DNA of 64,000 bases from B30-G6 sp963701385 (GTDB lineage: Bacteria; Desulfobacterota; Desulfobacteria; Desulfobacterales; B30-G6), in the NCBI GenBank assembly GCA_963701385.1, contig CAVOZW010000027.1:372001-436000 (forward strand), given 5' to 3'. Below, one piece after another: positions 34,479-43,672 of this stretch. Under the pieces are notes generated by a model that was not told where the DNA came from, ran no database searches, and was given only the letters and a program-made list of their open reading frames with translations. A program made the translations under genes and the position numbers. Within the stretch, counting starts at the first letter, position 1; each line of letters begins with the position of its first letter.

Positions 34479-35861
34479 CTAAATAAAAGATGCACGAAGA
34501 ATAGTATAATCATCCTCAAAAACCCCTCCTTTGCTGATTTGGAGGATCTGACCATACAAGCTGTCGAGAGAGTTATGTTCATCCGAATTAAGACTGGAAA
34601 GCAATGAAATATATTCACCGAAATTCCACATAGAGCCATCTTCCTTTTCAATTTCATAAACTCCATCAGAAAAAACATATAGTGATGCATCCATATCAAT
34701 ACTCTGAATCCTTTGCTCGTAGGCAACGTCAAGCATCCCACCAATAACAAAGTTTCGTGTTTTAAGCTGAGTCACAGTTGATTCTTTTGTAAACAGAATT
34801 GCTGGTGGATGCCCTGCACTGGCATAGGTCAGCGTACGAGTTGGCAGGTGATATACACCATACCATATGGTAAAAAACATATCGTTATTCTCTTCCCCTG
34901 GAAAAGCAATGTTCAGTGCCTCTAATACTTGTTCAGGATCTTTGAAATCAGTATTTGGCAATGACTGAGAACGCAGCACATTCATTACCGAGACGGAAAG
35001 TAAAGCAGCCCCAACACCGTGACCACTAACATCGGTCAAATAAATGGCAAAATGATCTTCATCCAGCATGTGATAACCAAATGCATCGCCGCCCAATGAT
35101 TTTGAGGGGATGAACCGCCAGTCAGTGCGAATTGAACCTTCGGTTATAGGAGGAGGTAATATTGTTCTAACATATTCAGCTGCTTCAGCAAGCTCTCGGT
35201 TGAGGCGTTCCAAAACCTGATTGCGCTCATTCAATGCTGCGGCAGTCTTTTGGTGTTCCTTCTCAAGTTTTTTTTCTGTCGTGATGGCGGCCTGATAATA
35301 TTGATACGAAAGATAGGATAACAATGCGCAGACAGAAAAAATATTACCGTAATTGAATATGGCAATATACAGTACGCTCAGTTCCATATGGGGGGTGGTT
35401 ACGTTCGCATAATAATTCATAGCAGCAAAAGCGCAAGTGTATATCACTGAAATAACGGCCTTTCTAAGCGTTTTTCCAGGCAAAAGGAATACGACTGCTG
35501 GTTGGACTAAAACATAATACTGAAATCCAACATGCCATCCGATTTCGGTGATACATATGGCCGCGTGGGCAATAATTTCGATGGTAATAAGGTAGTAGGC
35601 TTTCCAAAGATACCCTCTCCTGTGGAGAAAAATAGCAGTGGCCCAAAGAATGACACTAAATATGTTAAAATAGGCTAAAGCTGTTGCCCCTATCCATGCA
35701 AAAATGACTAAAAATAAGACATGCGCAAATAAACCAGCAGGATAACTGTAGTTCCCGAAAATAATGCCGCGGGTGAATAGGGGTGTATAATACGTTCTGG
35801 GAAATTTACCTTCGGGGACCTCGCTAAAGCTTTTTAAGAATAACTTGACAGTAGCGATCAT
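34479..35861 (-). CDS. membrane RsbU/SpoIIE-type PP2C phosphatase
   Basis: The 460-residue protein has an N-terminal membrane region with about six helices (residues 30-205), a coiled-coil signalling linker (about 208-245, KKLEKEHQKTAAALNERN) and a C-terminal PPM/SpoIIE phosphatase domain. Phosphatase landmarks: SKSLGGDAFGYHML (metal Asp), YLTDVSGHGVGAALLSV, ASAGHPPAILF, and YVFSDGVYEIE. It would dephosphorylate an anti-sigma-factor antagonist or similar protein in response to a membrane signal. GGAGATAAA precedes ATG 35861. AT-richer than the flanking core genes. No partner anti-anti-sigma gene is adjacent. Confidence 0.88.
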   Translation of the reverse strand: MIATVKLFLKSFSEVPEGKFPRTYYTPLFTRGIIFGNYSYPAGLFAHVLFLVIFAWIGATALAYFNIFSVILWATAIFLHRRGYLWKAYYLITIEIIAHAAICITEIGWHVGFQYYVLVQPAVVFLLPGKTLRKAVISVIYTCAFAAMNYYANVTTPHMELSVLYIAIFNYGNIFSVCALLSYLSYQYYQAAITTEKKLEKEHQKTAAALNERNQVLERLNRELAEAAEYVRTILPPPITEGSIRTDWRFIPSKSLGGDAFGYHMLDEDHFAIYLTDVSGHGVGAALLSVSVMNVLRSQSLPNTDFKDPEQVLEALNIAFPGEENNDMFFTIWYGVYHLPTRTLTYASAGHPPAILFTKESTVTQLKTRNFVIGGMLDVAYEQRIQSIDMDASLYVFSDGVYEIEKEDGSMWNFGEYISLLSSLNSDEHNSLDSLYGQILQISKGGVFEDDYTILRASFI

Positions 35862-35884
35862 TTTATCTCCTTATTATCAAGTAA

Positions 35885-36002
35885 TTGAAGAACCTCGCAG
35901 CAAGCTGCGAGGAATCTTCGACCGTAAGGAATTCTGTCTAATTTTGATTCGCTCGCTAACCCCGCAGCAAGCTACGGGGAATGCGCTCGCTGTTGCGGTT
36001 CA
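35885..36002 (+). repeat. palindromic repeat family A, full-length copy
   Basis: A 118-bp copy almost identical to that at 32058-32176. It lies about 20 bp upstream of the RsbU-type gene (divergent direction) in the 688-bp gap 35862-36549. Confidence 0.85.
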
Positions 36003-36391
36003 TGAGGCAGGCACAAGATATTGCAGACGGCCAATCAAACGAACATTACTGATATATGATTGAGATTACCACTAAAACAGGAAACGTGCGATAAAATCTC
36101 TAAAATCGCTAAAACATGGGCAATTTTCCTAATTACTCCCTTTCATGTGGGATTTAAAGAGAAGAACTCAATATGTGGTATATCAAAAGGAGCGCGAACA
36201 TCAGATGAGAAATCGGATGCGATTATGGAGATAGAAAACCACCACTGGCCAGTAGGAATTCGAAATCCAGAAAATGCTTATTCAGGTTTATAGCTAAATC
36301 AATCGGATTTCGTCAATTAATATTCAGGATTCTGTCAGGTGGTGATAGATGAAGAAAAGTCCAGTTATCGAACTCAACAAAATAATTGCCG

Positions 36392-36520
36392 ATACCATCT
36401 GGTCATACCCAGCGTACCACGGGGGACCCTATCAATGTAAGATATGGTCGGTGGTGATTATTTTTAGACATCGGTGAAATTTGAGGGGCCTGACATCTAG
36501 CGTTTTGTTTGAGATATATC
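36392..36520 (-). pseudogene. remnant of regulator locus like 50811-51167
   Basis: On the minus strand the upstream region and first seven codons (ATG TCT AAA AAT AAT CAC CAC at about 36470) resemble the start of the zinc-ribbon regulator gene at 51167 (which reads MCENNHS). Upstream, GTTTTG, CGTAGATRTCAGG-like bases are also shared. The following sequence jumps to the region downstream of that gene (GATACCAT...CCAGCGTACC...CGGGGGAC). The body of the gene is deleted. The remaining 36003-36390 sequence is not recognisable. Confidence 0.5.
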
Positions 36521-36549
36521 ATATGCAGACTTCAACTAAAATTAGCAAT

Positions 36550-36978
36550 TTATTGTCTTTGACGAACACACCGAACATAAAGTTCAAATGTCTTCTCATC
36601 GCTGATTGTCATACCATTGCTGAAATCAATAGCATACGCAACACCATCCCCTCCCTCGTATGTAGTTGCAGACCAGTAGTGTGAGGGCTTGGTTTGTGGA
36701 AACGCAACCAGGTCAATCGCTATACCGGGACCTGTTATTTCTACAATCGTTTCTAATGCCCTGATACTTGGCAAACGCCAGTCCTGGTGGTTGGCATAAT
36801 CTAACTCTTCGCAGTAGGTTATTGCGGCTTCCCAGTCCTTTTTATTATCTGTTGTCTGCCAGATTAGTCCTGTGGCAGGATCCGCAAATACATTATCCTC
36901 ACTACCTATGAACTTTTTTGTACAACCACTTACAAAGAAAACAGATGATATCAGTACAATTAAAATGACATTTTTCAT
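36550..36978 (-). CDS. DUF1566 lipoprotein
   Basis: From ATG 36978 (AGGAGG upstream) the 142-residue protein has a lipoprotein signal with lipobox FFVSGC. The mature part is a DUF1566 (Lcl C-terminal) domain: ATGLIWQTTDNKKDWEAAIT, DYANHQDWRLPSIRALETIV, and the closing HYWSATTY...YVRCVR. This fold is common in Desulfobacterota surface lipoproteins and resembles parts of C-type lectin/SUMF1 folds. It probably sits in the outer membrane. Role unknown. A second DUF1566 protein lies at 55188. The stretch 36979-37406 upstream has no recognisable feature besides the promoter region. Confidence 0.82.
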   Translation of the reverse strand: MKNVILIVLISSVFFVSGCTKKFIGSEDNVFADPATGLIWQTTDNKKDWEAAITYCEELDYANHQDWRLPSIRALETIVEITGPGIAIDLVAFPQTKPSHYWSATTYEGGDGVAYAIDFSNGMTISDEKTFELYVRCVRQRQ

Positions 36979-37406
36979 TTGCGTTCCTCCTTTCTCATTT
37001 TTATAAAAGGGCACAGAAATGGCTATCCTCCTGAATAAGATTAAGTGCAAATACAAGATTATACGTCTTTAAAAGGTAAGAACAGATTGGGATTCAGTTC
37101 AGATACAGATATGAAGATTCAGCTTCAAATCAGGTGTGATTTAAGTGAATATCAAAATTAAAACACGAATAGCAAATCGGGTCAAGTGATAATTATTTAT
37201 AGTTCGTATTACATATCTATTTCCTAAATTTGTTGTCTTGTTAAAAAGTCGTCTATTATTATCAGCAGACACGAACGTTGAAACAAAATGTGATTTTCGT
37301 CCTATTGTTTTATTTCAGCCAAAACTGCTTCGATAACACCCACAATCTCTTCACATTTCTGTGGATTTGTTGGGTAGATCAGCCGTTACCGACTTTCACC
37401 CCCGCA

Positions 37407-37439
37407 GATCCCATCGTGCGGCTTTCCCGCAATGGGCTC
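37407..37439 (-). ncRNA. group II intron domain V remnant
   Basis: The minus strand reads GAGCCCATTGCGG-GAAA-GCCGCA-CG-ATGGGATC, a textbook domain V: AGC-containing lower stem, CG bulge, upper stem with GAAA tetraloop. It lies 38 bp downstream of the reverse transcriptase fragment, at the right position for the ORF in domain IV. Confidence 0.75.
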
Positions 37440-37477
37440 CTCCTGAAGGTAACCCAAGGTAAGTTGAGGCAATCGTT

Positions 37478-38147
37478 TTAGGTACGAATGATTCTTGGCG
37501 GTGGCAGAGGGAATACCTTAAGAAGCCGATTAAATCGTTCCCAGGTCATCGCGCTTTTCTGACTCCGTCGGAACAATACCCGGAACCATAACTTACGTAC
37601 TTCGTAGGCAAAGTTTGACAGCGCTCGCAAGTTCCCGAGAAGCCCGTAATAGGCATAATGGCCCCTTAAAACAGCGCTTAACCAGCGTTGCTGTTTCTTC
37701 AACGACCAGTGCATTCGACGCCTGGCTTCAATCCTCAACTCCTTGAGTTTACGTATCATGCGGGCCCTTAGAGTCTTTCTCATGACAAAGAAACGTCCTT
37801 TCTTGTTCATGCTGCAATATTGCGTGAATCCAAGAAAGTCAAAAGTCCCTGGGCGTCGCATACCACGTCTCTTTCTCCTCTCGGCTGCATACCTGCCGAA
37901 TTCCAGGAGATGAGTTTTCTTCTCATTGAGACTGAGGCCAAACTTTGATAGCCGCCTTTTAAGATTCCCCAGCATAATCTCTGCATCTACCTGATTCTCA
38001 AACCCCATGACAAAATCATCACAATATCTCACGATGATGACATCGCCTTTACCATGGCGACACCGCCACTGATGAGCCCAGAGATCAAGGCTGTAGTGCA
38101 AAAAGATGTTGGCTAAAATCGGACTGACTCCAGCCCCTTGGGGCGTA
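37478..38147 (-). pseudogene. group II intron reverse transcriptase, 5'-truncated
   Basis: The minus frame from about 38147 reads PQGAGVSPILANIFLHYSLD, then the catalytic VRYCDDFVMGF (YxDD-type), thumb/X-domain RKLKELRIEARRRMHW and ends FPLPPPRIIRT. The N-terminal finger and first RT motifs, and domains I-III of the intron, are missing upstream of 38147. Together with domain V at 37407 this is a 3' remnant of a group II intron that can no longer splice or move on its own. Length lost is roughly half the usual 420-residue protein. Confidence 0.82.
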
Positions 38148-38297
38148 GGCTATAATTCATTCGTACATCATTGAGGGTAATCAACAATAACTTAGACAGA
38201 CCTTAAAGAGTGGATAAAATTCATTTGCTATCGTTCGGAAGGCTATTTCATTGACCGGGTGCAATCTTAGAATTATCAAAATGGTCATGCACAATGG

Positions 38298-38552
38298 TTG
38301 AATAGATCAGCCGTACATCAATGGGGATGGTCAATGGTTGTTATCAGGGTCCATAAAAGGATCTGGCTTCTTGATATCGCCAACCATTTCGGTGCAACCA
38401 ATGAACAGATAGCGAAATCATTCGCTGTATCCATTAGCACCCTCGAACAATGGACGCGCGATCATCCGGAATTTGCAAGGGCCATTAAAAAAGGTCGGGA
38501 TAACCATAACACCGGAAAGGTGGAACTTATTCTCTTATCACATCGTTCTTGA
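38298..38552 (+). CDS. HTH protein fragment, terminase-small-subunit-like
   Basis: In the 84-codon frame only the part from about 38382 looks coding: FGATNEQIAKSFAVSISTLE then QWTRDHPEFARAIKKGRD. This is the helix-turn-helix start seen in phage terminase small subunits and related transposon proteins. The N-terminal 28 codons seem spurious and the C-terminus after VELILLSHRS breaks off. It is probably a degraded mobile-element gene in the 38148-38808 gap, otherwise empty of recognisable features. Confidence 0.45.
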   Translation: MNRSAVHQWGWSMVVIRVHKRIWLLDIANHFGATNEQIAKSFAVSISTLEQWTRDHPEFARAIKKGRDNHNTGKVELILLSHRS

Positions 38553-38808
38553 CAAAGCACAGCTCATTTCCTAAAACGAATCATGACGAGCTTATAACAC
38601 AGCAAAAAAGCATATTTTATATCTAAACTGACAACTTATTCCTCTTCTCGCATGTATCAGAAATACCAGCATCAGTTATAAATTCTATTTCTGGCATCCA
38701 ATTCTTTTCGCGTTTTTTCTGTGTAATTTCAAATGAAGTTCAAGATGCTTTTAGCCACACAGCCTGCTTAATACCGCCCATATAACTTGAATAAGAAAGG
38801 GTCTTAAA

Positions 38809-41800
38809 ATGAAGTGCCAGAAATGTCATTTCAACAATCCTGAAGGTATGAAGTTTTGTGGAGAATGTGGAATAAAATTAGAAGCTCTTTGTCCGGAATG
38901 TGATTTTTCTAATCCCGCTGGTTTCAAATTTTGTGGCAAATGTGGACGCAACTTAAATCAATCACCCGAACCCTCTCCTAAAGAACTGTCCCTTGATGAT
39001 AAACTGTCAAAGATAAAAAAATACCTTCCTGAAAAGCTCACTGAAAAAATACTCTCTCAAAGAGACAGAATTGAAGGTGAACGAAAACAGGTTACGGTAA
39101 TGTTTTGCGACATGGTTGGCTTCACTGCACTGATCGAAAAAATAGGATCTGAAAAGGGATATTCAATTATGGATCAGGTTTATGAATTATTGATTCATAA
39201 AGTCCACGATTATCAAGGCACTGTAAATGAAATGACCGGTGATGGGATAATGGCACTTTTCGGGGCGCCAATTGCCATTGAAGATGCCCCACAACGAGCA
39301 ATCAGATCGAGTTTAGCCATCCACAGGGAGATGGCTAAATTTAGTGAAAAAATTGAACAAAGCGGAATATCAAATGTAAAAATGCGAGTTGGTATTCATA
39401 CTGGTCCTGTAGTTGTGGGAACATTAGGCAATGATCTTAGGGTGGAGTTTAAAGCAGTGGGTGATACAGTAAATCTGGCATCCAGAATTGAGGCGTTAGC
39501 ATTACCAGGTGCCACTTATGTTGCGGAAGACACATTCAAATTAACTGAGGGATTTTTTCGTTTTGAAGCCCTTGGTGAAAAACAAATTAAAGGGAAAAAA
39601 GAACCAATTAAGATTTACCGGGTAATAGCACCAAGTACTAGCCGGACAAGATTTGATGTCAGTGCTGAGAGAGGTCTGGCACCATTTATAGGAAGAGAGC
39701 GGGAACTTGACCTTTTGATGGAAGGATTTGAACGAGCCAAAGAAGGCCATGGACAAGCTTTTTCCATCGTATCTGAGGCTGGGATAGGCAAATCTAGACT
39801 TTTGTATGAGTTTAGAAAAAATTTATCTAGTGAAAACGTGATGTTTTTAGAGGGAAGATGTCTCTCTTATAGCAGCAGAGTCGCGTACCATCCAATCATA
39901 GATATCTTAAAAGCAAACTTAGATATCCGTGATGGTGACAAAGACTCTATTGTCAGTGAAAAAGTCAAAAGAGGCTTAGAATTATTAGATATAGATGAAG
40001 CATCCACTCTTCCATATCTTCTAGAGCTCTTATCTGTGAAGGATAGTGGTTTTGATAAGGTTCAAATGAGTCCCGATGCTAAAAAAGACAGAATTATGGA
40101 AGTAATTAGACTATTTACACTCAAGGGTTCCAAAATTCGCCCGGTCATTACTGCTTATGAGGACCTGCATTGGGCTGACAAAAGTTCAGAAGAGGTACTG
40201 AGATTAATTTTAGAAAGCATACCAGGGTCAAGGGTTTTAATGATATTCACATATCGACCTGAGTTTGTGCATGCATGGGGTGGCAAATCTTATCATAATC
40301 AAATTAACCTGAATAGGCTTTCCAACCGAGAAAGTCTTACAATGGTAACTAACCTCTTGAGTACCGAAGAAATTGATCATGAGCTTGAAGAATTGATTTT
40401 GGAAAAAACTGAAGGAGTTCCATTTTATATCGAGGAATTAGTAAAATCTTTAACTGATTTAGATGTGATTGAAAGAACACAGAATTCTTGCCGATTGGCT
40501 AAAGAGATCAAGGATATTACCATACCTTCAACAATTCAGGGCGTCATCATGGCTAGGGTAGACTCATTGCCTGAGTTGGCAAAAGAGGTCCTTCAGACTG
40601 GTTCCGTGATCGAGAGGGAATTCACCTATGAATTGATTAATCGTGTAACAAATCTTCCAGAAAAAGAATTACTATTTTGCTTATCCGTTTTAAAGGATTC
40701 AGAACTATTGTATGAAAGAGGAATATATCCTGAATCCACTTATATTTTTAAGCATGCCCTAACTCGTGATGTCGTCTACGATTCAATACTCACAAACAAA
40801 GGGAAAAGCCTTCATGAAAAAATAGGCGACGCTGTTGTAGACTTGTATTCTGACCGTGTGGAACAAAAATCTGAATTGTTGGCTCATCATTACAGCCTTT
40901 CTGAAAGTTGGGAAAAAGCTGTTCGCTTTGGAAGGCTTGCCGCAGAAAAGGCATATAGATTTAGCCAGTTCCAGGAAGCGGTTAAGTTATATGAAATGGT
41001 TACTGATTGGATTTTGAAGCTTCCTGAAAGTAATGTCCAAAAGGAGAAATTAGTAGATATTCAGCTAGAGATATGTTGGAGCAATATCGGCTTGGGACAG
41101 TTTGGCAAAGTTGAAGAAGTAGCTAAAGAAGCTGAATCTACAGCAAAATTGTTGGGTGACCGAACTCGACTTGGTATAGCATATCTCGGATTAGGAACTG
41201 CTTACGTTTATCGCGGCAATTTTGAAAAAACTGAGCATTACGCATTAAAAGCCATTAAACATCTTAAAGGAACCTCCGAAGAACGTTCATTAGCAATCGC
41301 TAATCTTGTGTTGGGGGCATGCTATATCGGACAAGGCTTGTGGAATAAATCTGAACCATGCTTTTCAAAAACCATAAGAACTTATGAAAAACTAGGTCTG
41401 AAAACTGAATATGTTATGGGGTGGAGTGCCCTTCCATACACAATCGTGTGTGGCCAACTGGGATACAATCTTGCCGTTATCGGTCGAGTTGCAGAGGGTA
41501 AGGAACTTATCGAAAGGGGCTATTCCTTAGAACTGGAGAAGGTCAGCAACCTCACTACAAAAATGGCTTATTGTTCATGGCAGGGGCTCTTCATTTCTCT
41601 CATTGGAGAAGACCATTTCAATGCAGGGATAAAGGTTGATCAGCTGGTGGATATAGCTGAACGATCGGATTCACCTTTTATGATGCTTGTTTTTAACGCT
41701 GCAAAAGCTAATGTAATGTTAGGGATTGAGAATTATAGGCAAGTGCTATCGTCATGTCATAAAGCTTTAAATGCTATTGAAGGCAAATCAATTCGCACTG

Positions 41801-42210
41801 GTCATGTGGCCAACGTATATTACAACCTGGTTATTGCGGAGTTGAGATCGGGCGACTTGGAAATGGTAAAAAAGCACTATAAAGAGGGGCGATTATTGGT
41901 CAAATTGGCACCTAATTGGTGGGAACCCCGATACAGTTTTTTAGAGGGGTTAATTCTTATGAATGAGGCTTCTCCTGACTATTTTAAGATTGAAAAGTGC
42001 TTTGAAAAATCGATATTAGGTGACGAAGATGTTGGTGCCATAGTACCGGCAGCGCAAACTCGTTATTACTTAGCCAAAACTCTTGCCCGCAAAGGTGATG
42101 CAGAACGTTCCCTCAAGATGTTCACGGATCTCCACAGTAAATTTCAAAGCTGGGACATATCTGTCTGGCAGCAAAGGTGTAAACAGGAGCTTGAGCCATA
42201 TCGCTTTTGA
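38809..42210 (+). CDS. double zinc ribbon, adenylate/guanylate cyclase, AAA ATPase, TPR protein
   Basis: The 1133-residue signalling protein starts with two zinc ribbons (C3/C6/C17/C20 and C28/C31/C42/C45). Residues about 92-270 are a class III nucleotidyl cyclase domain: VMFCDMVGFTALIE (first metal Asp), MTGDGIMALFG (second metal Asp) and VGDTVNLASRIEAL. Residues about 285-600 are a STAND-like ATPase: FIGRERELDLL, Walker A SEAGIGKSRLL, Walker B-like VITAYEDLHWAD. The rest is helical with TPR-like repeats. Such proteins are predicted to make cAMP/cGMP under control of ligand binding to the TPR part. AT-rich relative to the core. Single gene, well isolated from neighbours by about 250 and 500 bp. 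Confidence 0.9.
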   Translation: MKCQKCHFNNPEGMKFCGECGIKLEALCPECDFSNPAGFKFCGKCGRNLNQSPEPSPKELSLDDKLSKIKKYLPEKLTEKILSQRDRIEGERKQVTVMFCDMVGFTALIEKIGSEKGYSIMDQVYELLIHKVHDYQGTVNEMTGDGIMALFGAPIAIEDAPQRAIRSSLAIHREMAKFSEKIEQSGISNVKMRVGIHTGPVVVGTLGNDLRVEFKAVGDTVNLASRIEALALPGATYVAEDTFKLTEGFFRFEALGEKQIKGKKEPIKIYRVIAPSTSRTRFDVSAERGLAPFIGRERELDLLMEGFERAKEGHGQAFSIVSEAGIGKSRLLYEFRKNLSSENVMFLEGRCLSYSSRVAYHPIIDILKANLDIRDGDKDSIVSEKVKRGLELLDIDEASTLPYLLELLSVKDSGFDKVQMSPDAKKDRIMEVIRLFTLKGSKIRPVITAYEDLHWADKSSEEVLRLILESIPGSRVLMIFTYRPEFVHAWGGKSYHNQINLNRLSNRESLTMVTNLLSTEEIDHELEELILEKTEGVPFYIEELVKSLTDLDVIERTQNSCRLAKEIKDITIPSTIQGVIMARVDSLPELAKEVLQTGSVIEREFTYELINRVTNLPEKELLFCLSVLKDSELLYERGIYPESTYIFKHALTRDVVYDSILTNKGKSLHEKIGDAVVDLYSDRVEQKSELLAHHYSLSESWEKAVRFGRLAAEKAYRFSQFQEAVKLYEMVTDWILKLPESNVQKEKLVDIQLEICWSNIGLGQFGKVEEVAKEAESTAKLLGDRTRLGIAYLGLGTAYVYRGNFEKTEHYALKAIKHLKGTSEERSLAIANLVLGACYIGQGLWNKSEPCFSKTIRTYEKLGLKTEYVMGWSALPYTIVCGQLGYNLAVIGRVAEGKELIERGYSLELEKVSNLTTKMAYCSWQGLFISLIGEDHFNAGIKVDQLVDIAERSDSPFMMLVFNAAKANVMLGIENYRQVLSSCHKALNAIEGKSIRTGHVANVYYNLVIAELRSGDLEMVKKHYKEGRLLVKLAPNWWEPRYSFLEGLILMNEASPDYFKIEKCFEKSILGDEDVGAIVPAAQTRYYLAKTLARKGDAERSLKMFTDLHSKFQSWDISVWQQRCKQELEPYRF

Positions 42211-42717
42211 ATTCGTATCAATAAGAGATCTCTTTATTCTGCTGTGAAACGAGAATTAATTGCTATGGTGGCTAATGATATTGAATAGTGATAATAATTA
42301 ATCTGAAAATAGAAGTATGAACAAATAACGATATCACAACAGCAACTTTCCTGAGCATATTTTTAAAGTCAATTAAATGGTTGCTGGCGATGGAGATGTC
42401 ACCAGGTTTTCGATGAAGATTTTGCCTTTGATCTCCAAACGTAATCGCAGGTTTTGTTCACAATCAGCGCTCACTACATCTTGGTGTGCAACTAATGCTT
42501 ATGATTGGTATGGTTGACCTTTAGACAGTGGCCTAAACTCAAAAATAGGATAATTTCTCGAATTCATGTTAATGAGCAATCCCATCCCAACGCAGAGTAC
42601 ATTCTGCTCAATTGCGTTTGATAGATGAGGCCCAGGTGAGTTCGATCAAGCGCATCAACAGTGAAAGGCTCAACAGCCGTCGATGGTGCGAATTACAATA
42701 TAGTTACATGATTCAGT
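42211..42717. other. gene-free stretch
   Basis: 507 bp between the cyclase gene and the convergent binding-protein gene. I read both strands and see no gene, repeat or strong hairpin. A degraded gene may lie around 42580-42700 on the minus strand (LFTVDALDRTHLGLIYQT-like reading), but it is unassignable. Confidence 0.3.
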
Positions 42718-43614
42718 CTATCGTACAAATCGATGCCAATCCGAGCTGAGAAACCATTTTTGATATAACTGATCGAAGCGACCATCGGCTTTCATGCGGG
42801 CCAGAAAACCATTTAAAAATTTCATGAAATCCGGATCATTTTTATGTATCGCCCAAGCGATGGGCTCTTTGGTAAAGGGTTTATCCAGAAAAACCAGCTG
42901 ATCGGACGGGTTCATGGCACTAAACACGGCATTAAACGGAAAATCATAGACAAAAGCGTCTGCGGTACCTTTAAGGACCCGCAAAGCACCCTCAATTTCC
43001 GTATTGGCGGATTCATATGTGGCATTTGGAATCAAACGCTGGACCGCCTCTTCCCCGGTGGTACCGGGCTTGGATACCACAATGAACTTTGAATCATTAA
43101 GGTCCTCGTAAGATTGAACCAAACCCTTGTGCCTTGCATTGAGTAAAACGGTCTGCCCGACAGTCATGAAGGGGTTGGCAAAATCCACGAGCTTCTTACG
43201 CTCCTCCGTAACGGACATCCCACCATAAATGACGTCAAAACGACCCAGATTCAGGGCAGGAATAATCCCGGGCCATAAGGTATCGACAAATACCGGTTTG
43301 ACCCCCAAAGCCTTGGCCATCTCAATCCCCATGTCGATATCGAAACCCATCAAACTTAGTTGGCGACCCTTGCGCCGAAGTCCTCCGTGGCGGATCTCTT
43401 TCTGGCGTATACCGCTGCGTTTATCGATCATTTCAAAAGGCATAAAGCCCACTTCCAAACCAATGCGCAGTTCACCACGCTCGACAATACCTTCTAAAGT
43501 TGAGCCTTTTGAAAATTCCACGTCTGTGGCCAGCACCGGCACACCTCCTTGCCCCAGCCATAGCCAGGACAGCATGAATGCAGTGATTATTTTATAGCAG
43601 ATAGTCTTAAACAT
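42718..43614 (-). CDS. amino-acid-type solute-binding protein (SBP_bac_3)
   Basis: The 298-residue product has a signal peptide (about 10-30) and a polar-amino-acid binding protein fold: GELRIGLEVGFMPFEMIDK, GFDIDMGIEMAKALGVKPVF, WPGIIPALNLGRFDVIYGGMSVT, then AWAIHKNDPDFMKFLN. The second strand contains a 20-residue basic insertion (RQKEIRHGGLRRKGRQ) that most members lack. It lies 58 bp downstream of an NhaC-family secondary carrier on the same strand, and no ABC permease or ATPase is near. So it may serve that carrier, which would be unusual. ATG 43614 has GGGAGAT upstream. Confidence 0.87.
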   Translation of the reverse strand: MFKTICYKIITAFMLSWLWLGQGGVPVLATDVEFSKGSTLEGIVERGELRIGLEVGFMPFEMIDKRSGIRQKEIRHGGLRRKGRQLSLMGFDIDMGIEMAKALGVKPVFVDTLWPGIIPALNLGRFDVIYGGMSVTEERKKLVDFANPFMTVGQTVLLNARHKGLVQSYEDLNDSKFIVVSKPGTTGEEAVQRLIPNATYESANTEIEGALRVLKGTADAFVYDFPFNAVFSAMNPSDQLVFLDKPFTKEPIAWAIHKNDPDFMKFLNGFLARMKADGRFDQLYQKWFLSSDWHRFVR

Positions 43615-43672
43615 ATCCGTATCTCCCTTATTGTTATGTTTCTGACGCTATAAGCGATGACATGCCTTGCTG

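Noticed and set aside
8406..36002. Repeated palindromes as a possible CRISPR array
   Set aside because: The repeats are dispersed over 28 kb with no regular spacing or spacers, and no cas genes are present.
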